This document shows positions 51,715 through 63,245 of a stretch of DNA of 64,000 nt, piece by piece (position 1 is the first letter of the stretch; every line of letters begins with the position of its first letter). Location: positions 23,890,656-23,954,655 of the forward strand of contig OY755242.1 in assembly GCA_963576725.1 (NCBI GenBank), given 5' to 3'. The notes under the pieces are model-generated. The model ran no database searches and had not been told where the DNA came from. It saw nothing but the letters and a program-made list of their open reading frames with translations. The position numbers and the translations under genes were made by a program. The stretch comes from Azorinus chamasolen. Its lineage: Eukaryota; Mollusca; Bivalvia; Cardiida; Solecurtidae.

Positions 51715-52950
51715 GTATCAATATGAGTCATATTACAGGTGGCAGCTAGTATCAATGTCAGTCTATATTACAGATGACAGCTAGTATCAATGTCAGTCTT
51801 ATTACAGGTAACAGCTAGTATCAATGTCAGTCTTTATTACAGATGACAGCTAGTATCAATGTCAGTCTTTATTACTGATGACAGCTAGTATCGATGTCAG
51901 TCTTATTACAGGTGACAGCTAGTATCAATGTCAGTGTTATTACAGGTGACAGCTAGTATCAATGTTGGTCTTATAACAGATGACAACTAGTATCAATGTC
52001 AGCCGTATTACAGGTGGTAGCTGGTATTTATGTCAGTCTTTATTACAGGCGGCAGCTAGTATCGATGTCAGTCTTATTACAGATGACAGCTAGTATCAGT
52101 GTTAGTGTCTGTTGCAGGATGCAGTTAGTATCAATGTCAGTCGTATTACAAGTGGCAGCTTGTATCAATGTTAGTCTTTATTACAGGTGGCAGGTAAAGT
52201 ATCAATGTCGGTCTTTATAATGGATGACAGCTATTATTAATGTCAGTCTTCATTACAGCCGGCAGCTATTACTTATGCAAGTCTTTAGTACAGATGACAG
52301 CTAGTAGCAATGTCAGTCTTTAATATGTATGACAGCTAGAATCAATGTCAGTCTTTATTACAGACGACAGTTAGTAGCAATGTCAGTCTTAACAGGTGGC
52401 AGCTAGTATCAATGTCAGTCTTAACAGGTGGCAGCTAGTATCAATGTTAGTCTTAACAGGTAGCAGCTAATATGACAGAAGGTGGCAGGTATTATCAGTG
52501 GTAGTCTTTACAGTTACAACACGTGACATATAGTAGCAATATCAGTTTTAACCGGTGGAAGCTAGTATCAATGTTAGTGTTTCTTACAGGTGGCAGGAAG
52601 AATAAATGTTAGTCTTAACAGGTGGCAGCTAGTATCAACATCAGTCTTTATAACATATGACAGTTAGTATTAATGTCAGTCTTTATAACAGGTAGCAATT
52701 TGTGTTTTCAATTTTCAATTTGTATTGATGTCAGTCTTTAAATCAAGTAGCAGCTAGAATAAATGTCAGTCGTTATAACAGATGACGACTACAATCAATG
52801 TCAGTCTTTATAGCAGGTGACAGGTAGTATCAATGTCAGTCTTAACAGGTTACAGGTAGTATCATTGTCAGTCTTTATAACAGGTGACAACTAATACTAA
52901 TGTTAGTCTTTATACATGTATTAGGTTGCAGCTTGTATCAATATCGGCCT
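51715..52950. repeat. ~37-bp minisatellite, about 33 units, derived from a TA-2 arm
   Basis: Unit CAGCTAGTATCAATGTCAGT + CTTTATTACAGGTGA. It matches the TA-2 segment TAGTATAAATATCGGTCTTG + GAGGCAGGTGGCAGC, and the last unit runs straight into a TA hairpin (GGTGGTAGCTTCATGCAG). Confidence 0.85.
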
Positions 52951-53327
52951 TTATTACAGGTGGTAGCTTCATGCAGAATAAAAGCCAGACAGAAGGCTTA
53001 CACATATGTTTACTGTATGATTTGTACCCTGCATTAACCAATTCCCTCATATTGCCGACTTTTGACGACTCTGTACAAGTCACTTTGTGAAACCATTGTG
53101 ATAATAGAGCATTTGCTCCTATAGGAGCAAATGCTCTTTTTATCACAATGGTTTCAAACTACAAAATTCTATTTTTTCCTTTTCTCTAGTTAATGCTCCT
53201 TATCGGTAGATTTATTCAAAGAGGCTGTATCTAAAATTAGCCTATGAGGTAATGGGTTAAGCAGACACCTTCCTGAAAAGAGTTATTTCTTAGATTTTCG
53301 GTTTCGGTCTCGATAGGTTTTACTGTA
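52951..53327. mobile_element. TA-group element continuing the array, split by T3
   Basis: Hairpin GGTGGTAGCTTCATGCAGAA ... TACCCTGCATTAA[T3]GCAGACACCTT, right end CGATAGGTTTTACTGTA at 53327. Confidence 0.7.
53034..53260 (-). mobile_element. T3 element, complete, nested in a TA element
   Basis: TTAACCAATTCCCTCATATT ... TGAGGTAATGGGTTAA. Excision to one TTAA restores GCATTAAGCAGACACC, the normal TA arm. Confidence 0.88.
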
Positions 53328-54163
53328 TCACAACTTGTATTTTATGTTCCAATTCTAGTCGTCTATACTACGTGTACTAACGCTAGCAATGCAATCGCGA
53401 CAACTGATTCAATATTAATACGATAAGGAAAAGCGATTATTTGATTTGCAATTCTAAACGTTTGTTTTCAATTGGACTTGGTTTACACTGCGGGGTAGTT
53501 CAAACAATGCCTTAATATCATATTTGTGTAATGCACAAAAAGTGCATCTATAAATACACTGTGCAAGGTCGATATGGGCTCAAAATGAATGGATTTGTTG
53601 ATTAGACGAGTACGGTTTTGTAAATCACCAGGGAAAACATATTTAGAGCATTTTCAGTGTAAACAAATGCATTGTTTTGGCTCATGTATAAATTGTGTAG
53701 GCTCTGTCAATGTTGGGCGTCGTCAGTGGGTGGCTGACATGTGGCAGTCAGTATCAATTACAGAAATGTAACAGGGACACACATGTAACAGCGTCACAGA
53801 TAATATCATTTAACAAAATAGACACATATGTGTCTCATAAATGAAAAAGTAGTAAAGTCAATCAGGAAAAGCCACACACAACACGCAGCCATCACCAAAA
53901 CATCGATAGAACATTTAAACTGGATTCGTTTATACGATCTAAAGTGAAGTTATAGTAACGTTTACATAAGAAGAAACGAAATTACTTACTTAGCACCCTA
54001 CATTACAGTGATGGAATGATTAAAAAGGCATCTCAAAGCTCCTTCATAAGTGACACTCCCTTATGCGAAGTGTCCAGTTGCGGTGATTATAGATTCCCTG
54101 GAGTGATCGAGCAGTGTCCAGTCAGGGTCCATGGCCATCAGATATGGCGTATCAGGCGTTGCA
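53328..54163. other. No recognisable feature
   Basis: Only a weak echo of the 37-bp unit at about 53733-53765. Confidence 0.45.
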
Positions 54164-54290
54164 ATATTGTATAAAATATATATTTATTGCATAATTGTAT
54201 ATCTTTATTGTATAAAAAATATATTTATTGTATATTTTTATATATTTATTGTGTATTGAATAAATATATATTTTATTTTATACAATAATT
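54164..54290. repeat. AT-rich tandem and inverted tract
   Basis: TATTTATTGTATA units repeated; ends with a self-complementary ATAAATATATATTTTATTT. Confidence 0.8.
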
Positions 54291-54935
54291 AGTGACTTTC
54301 ACCGACAATATCAATATCAAGCTTGTAGAGATTTTTAGAAGATTATTATTTGAAAACATTGTGAATACACGATATCCATCCATGCTATCAGACCGGGACA
54401 ATGCCTTAGAGACCAGTTATATGGTGTTTCTACTTGAATTATATCGTATTTCTATTTCGAACCTCAGAGCCAACCTGTGCCCTAGAGAGGTTGGTTGTCG
54501 CTTTGGCGACTCGTTGTAAAAGCATGTTAATATTCTGAGAGAAAAAGTAGATGACTGCTCATCAAGAGTGATGATTTCTTTGATAAATAAGACACAGTTT
54601 ATGGAAATCAATGGTCAAATAAGCTTTCAAGGACGATCGCAGCGAATGAACCCATCGAATTTTTAGCAGATTTCGGCCGGAGTTGAAAACCTTTTACTTA
54701 TTATATAAAGCAAGGGTGTTCGCGATTATTTTTTTAATTTTATAAGTTTTTGTTTTTTTTGTGGGGGGGGGGGGGGGGGGGGGGACTATATTTTGATATG
54801 TTTTAAATACTTATGACATGTGATTAAAAAAATAATGTATTTGTTATGGGGTTGTTGTTGAGAAATAGCATGCCAGGGGTACCTGTGATCCGAATGGAAA
54901 TATAACGTTCTGTCCCGTAAAACCACCGATGTTAT
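54291..54935. repeat. Unassigned sequence with a poly(G) run
   Basis: G22 at 54763-54784 after a T-rich lead. The 75-codon frame at 54292 has no recognisable domain. Confidence 0.6.
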
Positions 54936-55187
54936 TCGCCCTTTTACAGACAAAAACGCCATTCGAGGTTTGCAAATAGAATAGACCCAAATCAGATGGC
55001 TCAGGTAGGAGCTGGCGGGCCATGGTCTGCTCGTTTTTGCTTTGTCTGTATGGAATTACATAGATATAATTCTAGTGTCTGCAATGGCTAAATATTTCTG
55101 TGTTAACATGCCAATATCAATATTCATCCAAGTAATATTCGTTATACATTATGTTATATGAATATTCATGAAAACAGTAAAGGGTTA
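54936..55187 (+). mobile_element. T1 element
   Basis: GCCCTTTTACAGACAAAAAC ... AACAGTAAAGGGTTA; hairpin GACCCAAATCAGATGGCTCA ... heavily mutated. Confidence 0.6.
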
Positions 55188-55400
55188 GCTCTTACAGTGC
55201 GGGACACTAGTCATTAATGCCTTTCACAAACAGTGTAGACCCAGATGAGAGGGCTCCGAGAGAAGTCCTCTCATCAGGGTCTGCATCGTTTGTCATGTTA
55301 CTATTTTCTTAAAAATAAATCCTAAATATACACCATTAGTTGACCTGTTTGAGTTTTGGAATAGTCCATTTGAAAATAGAGCGTTGTACATAATGGTTAA
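55185..55400 (+). mobile_element. T6 element, complete
   Basis: TTAGCTCTTACAGTGCGGGA ... GTACATAATGGTTAA. Hairpin ACAAACAGTGTAGACCCAGA ... CATCAGGGTCTGCATCGTTT. Shares TTA with the end of the preceding T1. Confidence 0.68.
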
Positions 55401-55529
55401 TATGTACCTTTTCAACATTGACTCCTAAACTGTTTAATAATCAAAGTAGAATGTCCATCAGTGTTTAATGATAAGAGTTCAGTCCTAATGAAAGTTGTCT
55501 TTTTTAACTTGCTGGATGATTTGGAATGG

Positions 55530-55592
55530 TAGACAGTGCATACCAAGTTCAGAGGGCTCCTCCAGGATCTGGTTCTACGCTGTTTGAGAATG
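55530..55592. mobile_element. T5/T6-type hairpin fragment
   Basis: AGACAGTGCATACCAAGTTC, GGCTCCTCCAGGATC, TCTACGCTGTTTGAG. Confidence 0.4.
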
Positions 55593-55705
55593 TCAAGACA
55601 TTAATTCCAAGCATTCCAAGCAAGGTCCTGTAGCGTGCAAGACAAGACAAGGCAACATAAGATAACTTAAAATGTTGTTCAGCATTTCGTGAGTTTATTC
55701 TTTTA

Positions 55706-55942
55706 TTAGCCCATTACCTCATAGGCTTTTTTTTAGATCCAACCACTTTGAATAAATCTACCGAAAAGGAGCATTAACTAGAGAAAATGAAAATTTTAGA
55801 AAATTGTACATGTAGTTCTAAAACCATTGTGATAACTAGAGCATGCGCTCCTATAGGATCAAATGCTCTATTTATCACAATGGTTTCAACAGGTGACCTT
55901 TTCAGAGTCGTCAAAAGGCGTCAATATGAAGGAATGTGTTAA
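55706..55942 (+). mobile_element. T3 element, complete
   Basis: TTAGCCCATTACCTCATAGG ... GAAGGAATGTGTTAA; palindrome with CGCTCCTATAGGATC. Confidence 0.8.
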
Positions 55943-56047
55943 CCCTTTCCTTGTTCAGTACTCATGTATTCATGTAAGAAATAATGGCATAAATGAATAT
56001 TCATTACCTTGGTTTTTATAATGTAATGTAGAATCAGATCTATATTA
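55939..56047 (-). mobile_element. T1 left half sharing TTAA with T3
   Basis: TTAACCCTTTCCTTGTTCAG to AATCAGATCTATATTATG; a single TTAA serves both elements. Confidence 0.7.
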
Positions 56048-57128
56048 TGTTATATAATATTATTTATAACATAAATCGTGGCTTCAGCGTGAAGTAACAC
56101 TATCATTTATTTTTTGATAATCACGGGCATATATTCACTAGTGAATAACATTCGAACGACGGAGCTGTATTCATACGCGCTGTCAAAACAAACAAACTGA
56201 CGGACGGTGACCTACATGCCAACGATTGAGTCACGATAGATGGCAAAGGACTGTTGGCACTTGCGCCTTAATTTCGATAAAATAATACAAATTGTAATCG
56301 CTGTCAGTAATTATATACAAAATGTATGCCAAAAAAGACCTACCAGCTACTCTGACCCATACAATCCATTCTACATAGAAAATGCCCCCACAACTTTGCA
56401 TTTTCTTCACCGAATGTCCTTTTGTTTATGCAGATTTCTACTCATAAAAATATCTCGTCAATCAACAACTATAGTCATCTGAATCCAGCACAGCACAAAC
56501 ATATTTCAAATATGCTATACTCAGCTGATCGCGAAAATCTTCCTCCTGTTCCAACACATTTTATGCAGCAGTTCGTACTGAATCTTTTGTCCATTTCAAA
56601 CATTTTCACTGAACTTGAATCGAGATTTTTTTCTCGGTGGAAATGTCCATGTCCATGTGTATACATACAGCACTAATGAAGGGCTTAATATACCAAAACG
56701 AAGGCGCATTTCGAATCCCATTGACAGTGAGTGTCGGACGTGTTGGCGACTGTATGTGAGTCTTCATGTAAATGGCGCGCTTTACATAGACACATGTTGT
56801 GTACAATGACGTCATAATGTGACGTGTTTGTAACTATGTATGTCAAAACTGTAACTCAAAAATTATTTTTACGTGTTTCTGTATGTTTTTGTATCATAAA
56901 CTATCACAGTTAAATTGAATACCAGAGAGGTCTGAATTAGATCCTGGTTGATATGACAGTAAGTAAAAAAAAAGTTGGAAAATTTGGACCTACTTTGTCC
57001 CAGTAACCTAGCGAACCTAATAACACCTTTCATTCATCATTTCTAAATGTAAGGAGAATTTATAACAATCCACGTTACTGCTGAAATATTGGCTGCAAAT
57101 AACATTTGTGTGTGTTATGTTATAAATA
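56048..57128. other. No recognisable feature
   Basis: Several overlapping 60-84-codon frames on both strands near 56240-56815, none with a domain I recognise; possibly an isolated exon or non-coding RNA but unsupported. Confidence 0.4.
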
Positions 57129-57275
57129 GGATCTTGCATTCGTGTTCATGATTATTGGATTTATTAAATCCGTCTTTTTAAAACGATAAAAAAAACTCGC
57201 TAAAGCTCGTTTTTTATCATTTTAAAAAGACTCATTTAATAAATCCAATAATCAAGAACACTCATGTAAGATCCT
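57129..57275. mobile_element. PAL-O long inverted repeat
   Basis: Arms of about 70 bp (GGATCTTGCATTCGTGTTCA ... and its inverse ending TGTAAGATCC) around CTCGCTAAAGCTCG. Not of the CTCCTATAGGAG type. Confidence 0.8.
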
Positions 57276-57283
57276 CTATATTA

Positions 57284-57345
57284 AGCAAAGAGAGCATACC
57301 CTGATCAGATGGCTCTAATAGGAGTTTATATGAGGTAAAGGGTAA
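57284..57345. mobile_element. T1 remnant, hairpin collapsed
   Basis: GCAAAGAGAGCATACCCTGA ... GGCTCTAATAGGAG joins directly to TTTATATGAGGTAAAGGGTA. Confidence 0.6.
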
Positions 57346-57412
57346 GCTATTGGCCTGCTATAAGTATTATGCCTGCTTAAACTCTGAATTGTTACAATTT
57401 TCGATCACTTTC

Positions 57413-57555
57413 AATTTATTCAAGATTTTCAGAAACAATTGACCAAGTGCTAAACGGCTTGGATCCTGATTAGATGTTGAGTTATTCAGATTCTCATCTT
57501 CATCCAAGCTGCTTGCAAACGTCAGTCAGTTGCACTTATCATGCAAAGGGTTATT
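57413..57555 (+). mobile_element. T5b element next to the satellite
   Basis: CAGAAACAATTGACCAAGTG, AAACGGCTTGGATCCTGATT ... CTTCATCCAAGCTGCTTGC, ending about 20 bp before the array. Confidence 0.7.
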
Positions 57556-57575
57556 GTTAACCCATAACCCCATAG

Positions 57576-60500
57576 GCAAACAGTTTGGATCCTATTGATA
57601 TTGTGTGAATAAAGCGTGCTTGAATGGCAAACAGTTTGGATCCTATAGATCTAGTGGGCAAAATGGCGCTTGAATGTCAAACAGTAAGGATCCTATTGAT
57701 ATTGAATGAATAATGTGTGCTTGAATTTCAAACAGTTTGGATCCTATGGATATTGTGAGAATAAAGCGTGCTTGAATGGCAAACAGTTTGGATCCTATTG
57801 ATCTAGTGGGCAAAATTGCGCTTGAATGTCAAAAAGTTTGGATCCTTTTGATATTGTGTGAATAAATGCGTGATTGAATGGCTAACAGTTTGGGCCCTAT
57901 TGATCTAGTGAGCAAATGGCGCTTGAATGTCAAACAGTTTGGATCCTATTGATATAGGGTGAATAAAGCGTGCTTGAATGTCAAACAGTTTGGATCCAAT
58001 TGATCTAGTGGACAAAATGGAGCTTGAATGTCAAACTGTTTGGATCCTATTGAAATTGTGTGAATGAAATGTGCTTGAATGGCAAACGGTATGGATCCAA
58101 TGTATCTATTGAGCAAAATGGCGCTTGAATGTCAATCAGTTTGGATCCTATTGATATTGAGTGAAAAAAGCGTGCTTGAATGGCAAACAGTTTGGATCTT
58201 ATTTATCTAGTGGGCACAATGGCGCTTGAATGTCAAATAGTTTGGATCCTTTTGATATTGTGTGAATAAATGCGTGCTTGAATGGCAAACAGTTTGGATC
58301 CTACTGATCAAGTGAGCAAAATGGCGCTTGAATGTCAAACAGTTTGGATCCTATTGATATTTTGTGAATAAAGCATGCTTGAATGGCAGTTTGGATCCTA
58401 TTGATCTAGTGGGCTGAATGGCGCTTGAATGTCAAATAGTTTGGATCCTATTGATATTGTGAGAATGAAAGGTGATTGAATGGCAAACAGTTTAGATCCA
58501 ATTGATTTAGTGGGGAAAATGGCGCTTGAATGTCAAACAGTTTGGATCCTATTGATATTGTGTGAATAAAGGGTGCTTGAATGGCTTTTTGGATTTTATT
58601 GATCTAGGGGGCAAATGGCGCTTGAATGTCAAACAGTTTGGATCCTATTGTTATTTTGTGTTTAAAGCGTGCTTGAATAGCAAACAGTTTGGTTCCTATT
58701 GATCTTGTGGGCTAAATGTCGCTTGAATGTCAAACAGTTTGGATCCTATTGATATTGTGTGAATAAAGCGTGCTTGAATGGCAAACAGTTTGGATCCTTT
58801 TGATCTAATGAGCAAAATGGCGCTTGAATGTCAAACAGATTGGATCTGAATGGCATTTTGGATCCTATTGATCTCGTGGGCAAAATGGCGCTTGAATGTC
58901 AAACAGTTTGGATCCTATTGATGTAATGAGCAAAATCGCGCTTGAATATCAAACAGTTTGGATCTGAATGTTATTTTGGATCCTATTGATCTAGGGGTCA
59001 AAATGGCGCTTGAATGTCAAACAGTTTGGATCATATTGATATTGTGTGAATAAAGCGTGTTTGAATGGCAGTTTGGATCCTAATGATCTAGTGGGCAAAA
59101 TGGCGCTTGAATGTCAAACAGTTTGGATCCTATTGATTTAATGAGCAAAATGGCGCTTGAATATCAAACAGTTTGGATCTGAATGGTATTTTGCATCTTA
59201 TTGATCTAGGGGTCAAAATGGCGCTTGAATGTGAATCAGTTTGGATCCCATTGATATTGTGTGAATAATGCGTGCTTGAATGGCCGTTGGGATCCTGTTG
59301 ATCTAGTAGGCAAAATGGTGCTTGAATGTTAAACAGTTTGGATCCTATTGATATTGTGTGATTAAAGCGAGCCTGAATGGCAAGCAGTTTGGATACTTTT
59401 GATCTAGTGAGCAAAATGGCGCTAGAATGTCAAACAGTTTGGATCCTTTTGATATTTTGCGAATAAAGCGTGCTTGAATGGAAGTTTGGATCCTATTGAT
59501 CTAGTGGGCAAATGTGGCTTGAATGTCAAACAGTTTGGATCCTATTGATATTGTGTGTAAAGCGTGCTTGAATGACAAACAGTTTTGATCCTATTGATCT
59601 AGTGAGCAGCAAAATAGCACTTGAATGTCAAACAGTTTGTATCCTATTGATATATTGGTCAAAAAAGACGATTGAATGACAAACAGTTTGGATCCTATTG
59701 ATATTTTGTAAATAAAGCGTGCTTGAATGGCAGTTTGGATCCTAATGATCTAGTGGGCAAAATGGCGCTTTAATGTCAAACAGACTGGATCCTATTGATG
59801 TAATGAGCAAACTGGCGCTTGAATATTAAACAGTTTGGATCTGAATGGTATTTTGGATCCTATTGATCTAGGGGTCAAAATGGCACTTGAATGTCAAACA
59901 GTTTGGATCCTATTGATATTGTGTGAATAAAGCGTGCTTGAATGGCAAGCAGTTTGGATCCTATTGATCTATTGGTCAAAATGACGCTTGAATGACACAC
60001 AGTTTGGATCCTATTGATATTGTGTAAATAAAGCGTGCTTGAATGGCAGTTTGGATCCTAATGATCTAGTGAGCAAAATGGCGCTTTAATGTCAAACAGA
60101 CTGGATCCTATTGATGTAATGAGCAAAATGGCGCTTGAATATCGAGCAGTTTGGATCTGAATGGTATTTTGGCTCCTATTGATCTAGGGGTCAAAATGGC
60201 GCTTGAATGTCAAAAAGTTTGGATCCTATTGATATTGTGTGAATAATGCGTGCTTGAATGGCCGTTGGGATCCTGTTGATCTAGTGGGCAAAATGGCGCT
60301 TGAATGTCAAACAGTTTGGATCCTATTGATATTGTGTGAATAAAGCGTGCTTGAATGGCAAGCAGTTTGGATCCTGTTGATCTAGTGAACACAATGGCGC
60401 TTGAATGTCAAACAGTTTGGATCCTATTGATATTTTGTGAATACAGCATTCTTGAATGGCAAACAGTTTGGATCCAATTGATCTAGTTGGCAAATGGCGC

Positions 60501-62870
60501 TTGGATGTCAAACAGTTTGGAACCTTTTGATATTGTGTGAATAAAGCGTGCTTGAATTTTCAAACAGTTTGGATCCAATTGATCTAGTTGGCAAATGGCG
60601 CTTGAATGTCAAACAGTTTGGAACTTATTGATATTGTGTGAATAAAGCGTGCTTGAATGGAAGTTTGGATCCTAATGATCTAGTGGGCAAAATGGCGCTT
60701 GAATGTCAAACAGTTTGGAACCTTTTGATATTGTGTGAATAAAGCGTGCTTGAATGGAGGTTTGGATCCTATTGATCTAGTGGGCAAAATGGCGCTTGAA
60801 TGTCAATAAGTTTAGATCCTTATGATATTGTGAATCAAGCGTGCTTGAATGGCAAACAGTTTGGATCCTATTGATATAGTTTGCAAAATAGCGCTTGAAT
60901 GTCAAACAGTCTGGATCCTAATGAAATTTTGTGAATCAAGCGTGATTGAATGGCAAACAGTTGGGATCTTATTGATTTAGTGAGTAAAATGGCGATTGAA
61001 TGTCAAACAGTCTGGATCCTATTGATGTTGTTTGATTAAAGCGTGCTTGAATGGCAAACAGTTTAGAGCCGATTGATCTAGTGGGCAAAATGTGGCTTGA
61101 ATGTCAAACAGTTTGGATCCTATTGATATTGTGTGTAAAGCGTGCTTGAATGACAAACAGTTTGGATCTCATTGATCTAGTTAGCAGTAAAATGGCGCTT
61201 GAATGTCAAACCGTTTGTATCCTATTGATCTATTGGTCAAAATGGCGCTTGAATGACAAACAGTTTGGATCCTATTGATATTTTGTGAATAAAGCGTGAT
61301 TGAATGGCCAACAGTTTGGATCCTATTGATGCAGTGGGCAAAATGACCCTTGAATGTCAAACAGTTTGGATCCTATTGATATTGTGTGAATAAAGCGTGC
61401 TTGAATGTCAAACAGTTCCTGTTGATCTAGTGTGCAAAATGGCGCTAGAATTTCAAACAGTTTGGATACTAATGATCTAGTGAACAAAATGGCGCTTGAA
61501 TGTCAAACAGTTTGGATCCTATTGATATTGTGTGAATGGGGTGTGCTTGAATGGCAAACAGTTTGGATCAAATTAATATTGTGGGCAAAATTGCGCTTGA
61601 ATGTCAAACAGTTTGGATCCTATTGGTATTTTGTGTATAAAGCGTGCTTGAATGGCAAACTGTTTAGATCCTTTTGATCTAATGAACCAAATGGCGCTTG
61701 AATGTCAAACAGTTTGGATCCTATTTATATTGTGTGAATAATGAGTGCTTGAATGGCAAACAGTTCGGGTCCAATTGATATAGTGAGCAAAATGGCTCTT
61801 TAATGTAAAAAAGTTTGGATCCTATTGATATTTTGTGTATAAAGCGTGTTTGAATTGCAATCAGTTTGAGTCCTATTGATCTAGTGGGCAAAATGGCGCT
61901 TGAATGTTAAACAGTTTGGATCCTATTGATATTGTGTGAATAAACCGGTCTTGAATGGCAAACAGTTTGGATTATATTGATCTAGTGGGCAAAATGGCGC
62001 TTGAATGTCAAACAGTTTGGATCCTATTGATATTGATAATGGCAAACCGTTGGGGTCCTATTGATCTAGTGAGTAAAATGGCGCTTGAATGTCAAACAGT
62101 TTGGATCCAATTGATATTGTGTGAATAAAGCGTGCTTGAATGGCAAACAGTTTGGATCCTATTTATCTAGTGGAGAAATATGACATTTGAATGTCAAACA
62201 GTTTGGAGCCTATCGATATTGTGTGAATAAAGCGTGCTTGATTGGCAAACAGTTTGGATCCTATTGATGTAGTGGGCAAAATAGCCCTTGAATGTCAAAC
62301 AGTTTGGATCCTATTGATATTGTGTGAATAAAGCGTGATTGAATAGCAAACAGTTTGGATCCTTTTGATCTAGTGTGCAAAATGGCGCTTGAATGTAAAA
62401 CAATTTTGATCCTATTGATCTAGTTGGGAAAATGGCGCTTGAATGTCAAACAGTTTGGATCCTATTGATATTGTGTGAATGGGGCGTGCTTGAATGGCAA
62501 ACAGTTTGTATCTAATTTATATCGTGGCAAAATGGCGCTTGAATGACAAACAGTTTGGATCCTATCGATATTTTGTTTATATAGCGTGCTTGAATTGCAA
62601 ACAGTTTAGATCCTATTGATCTAGTGAAGAAAATTGGCGCTTGAATGTCAAACAGTTTGGATCCTATTGATCTAGTAGGCAAAATGGCGCTTGAATGTCA
62701 AACAGTTCGGATCCTGATAATATTGTTTGAATAAAGCGTGCTTGAATGGCAAACAATGTGGATCCTATTCATCTAGTGGTCGAAATGGCGCTTGAATGTC
62801 AAATAGTTTGGATCCTATAGATATTGTGTGAATAATGCGTGCTTGAATGGCAAACAGTTTGGATCCTATA
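57576..62870. repeat. 5.3-kb satellite array, ~50-bp monomers in ~101-bp dimers
   Basis: About 105 monomers of two alternating kinds. Both begin CAAACAGTTTGGATCCTATT; kind A continues GATATTGTGTGAATAAAGCG (51 bp), kind B continues GATCTAGTGGGCAAAATGGC (50 bp). Recurrent variants include a 5-base deletion (GGCAGTTTGGATCC) and a block TTGGATCTGAATGGTATTTT seen at about 58850, 58963, 59172, 59840 and 60150, suggesting larger repeat units. The first 16-17 bases equal the T5 hairpin arm. Confidence 0.97.
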
Positions 62871-62887
62871 CATCTATATATATATAC

Positions 62888-63245
62888 CAGATTTACCAGC
62901 AAAGGATACACCTGTAACAAAAGGGACATATCTGTAACAAAGTGGAGACATATGTAACACAAGGGACACATCTGTAACAAACTGGAAACATAAGTATCAC
63001 AAAGGAAACACCTNNNNNNNNNNNNNNNNNNNNNNNNNNNNNNNNNNNNNNNNNNNNNNNNNNNNNNNNNNNNNNNNNNNNNNNNNNNNNNNNNNNNNNN
63101 NNNNNNNNNNNNNNNNNNNNNNNNNNNNNNNNNNNNNNNNNNNNNNNNNNNNNNNNNNNNNNNNNNNNNNNNNNNNNNNNNNNNNNNNNNNNNNNNNNNN
63201 NNNNNNNNNNNNNGTAACACAAAGGAAACACATGTAAGTCCTTTG
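62888..63245. repeat. ~26-bp minisatellite containing the assembly gap
   Basis: Units such as ACAAAGGGACACATCTGTA on both sides of the N run, so the true array length is unknown. Confidence 0.8.
63014..63213. other. Assembly gap, 200 N
   Basis: Exactly 200 N, a conventional placeholder size. Open frames crossing it are meaningless. Confidence 0.99.

Noticed and set aside
56240..56815. Cluster of overlapping 62-84-codon frames on both strands
   Set aside because: No domain or signal peptide and no convincing splice context; frames on opposite strands overlap.
57576..62870. Regular spaced repeats resembling a CRISPR array
   Set aside because: There is no constant-repeat/unique-spacer structure; the whole ~101-bp dimer is repeated, and the genome is eukaryotic.
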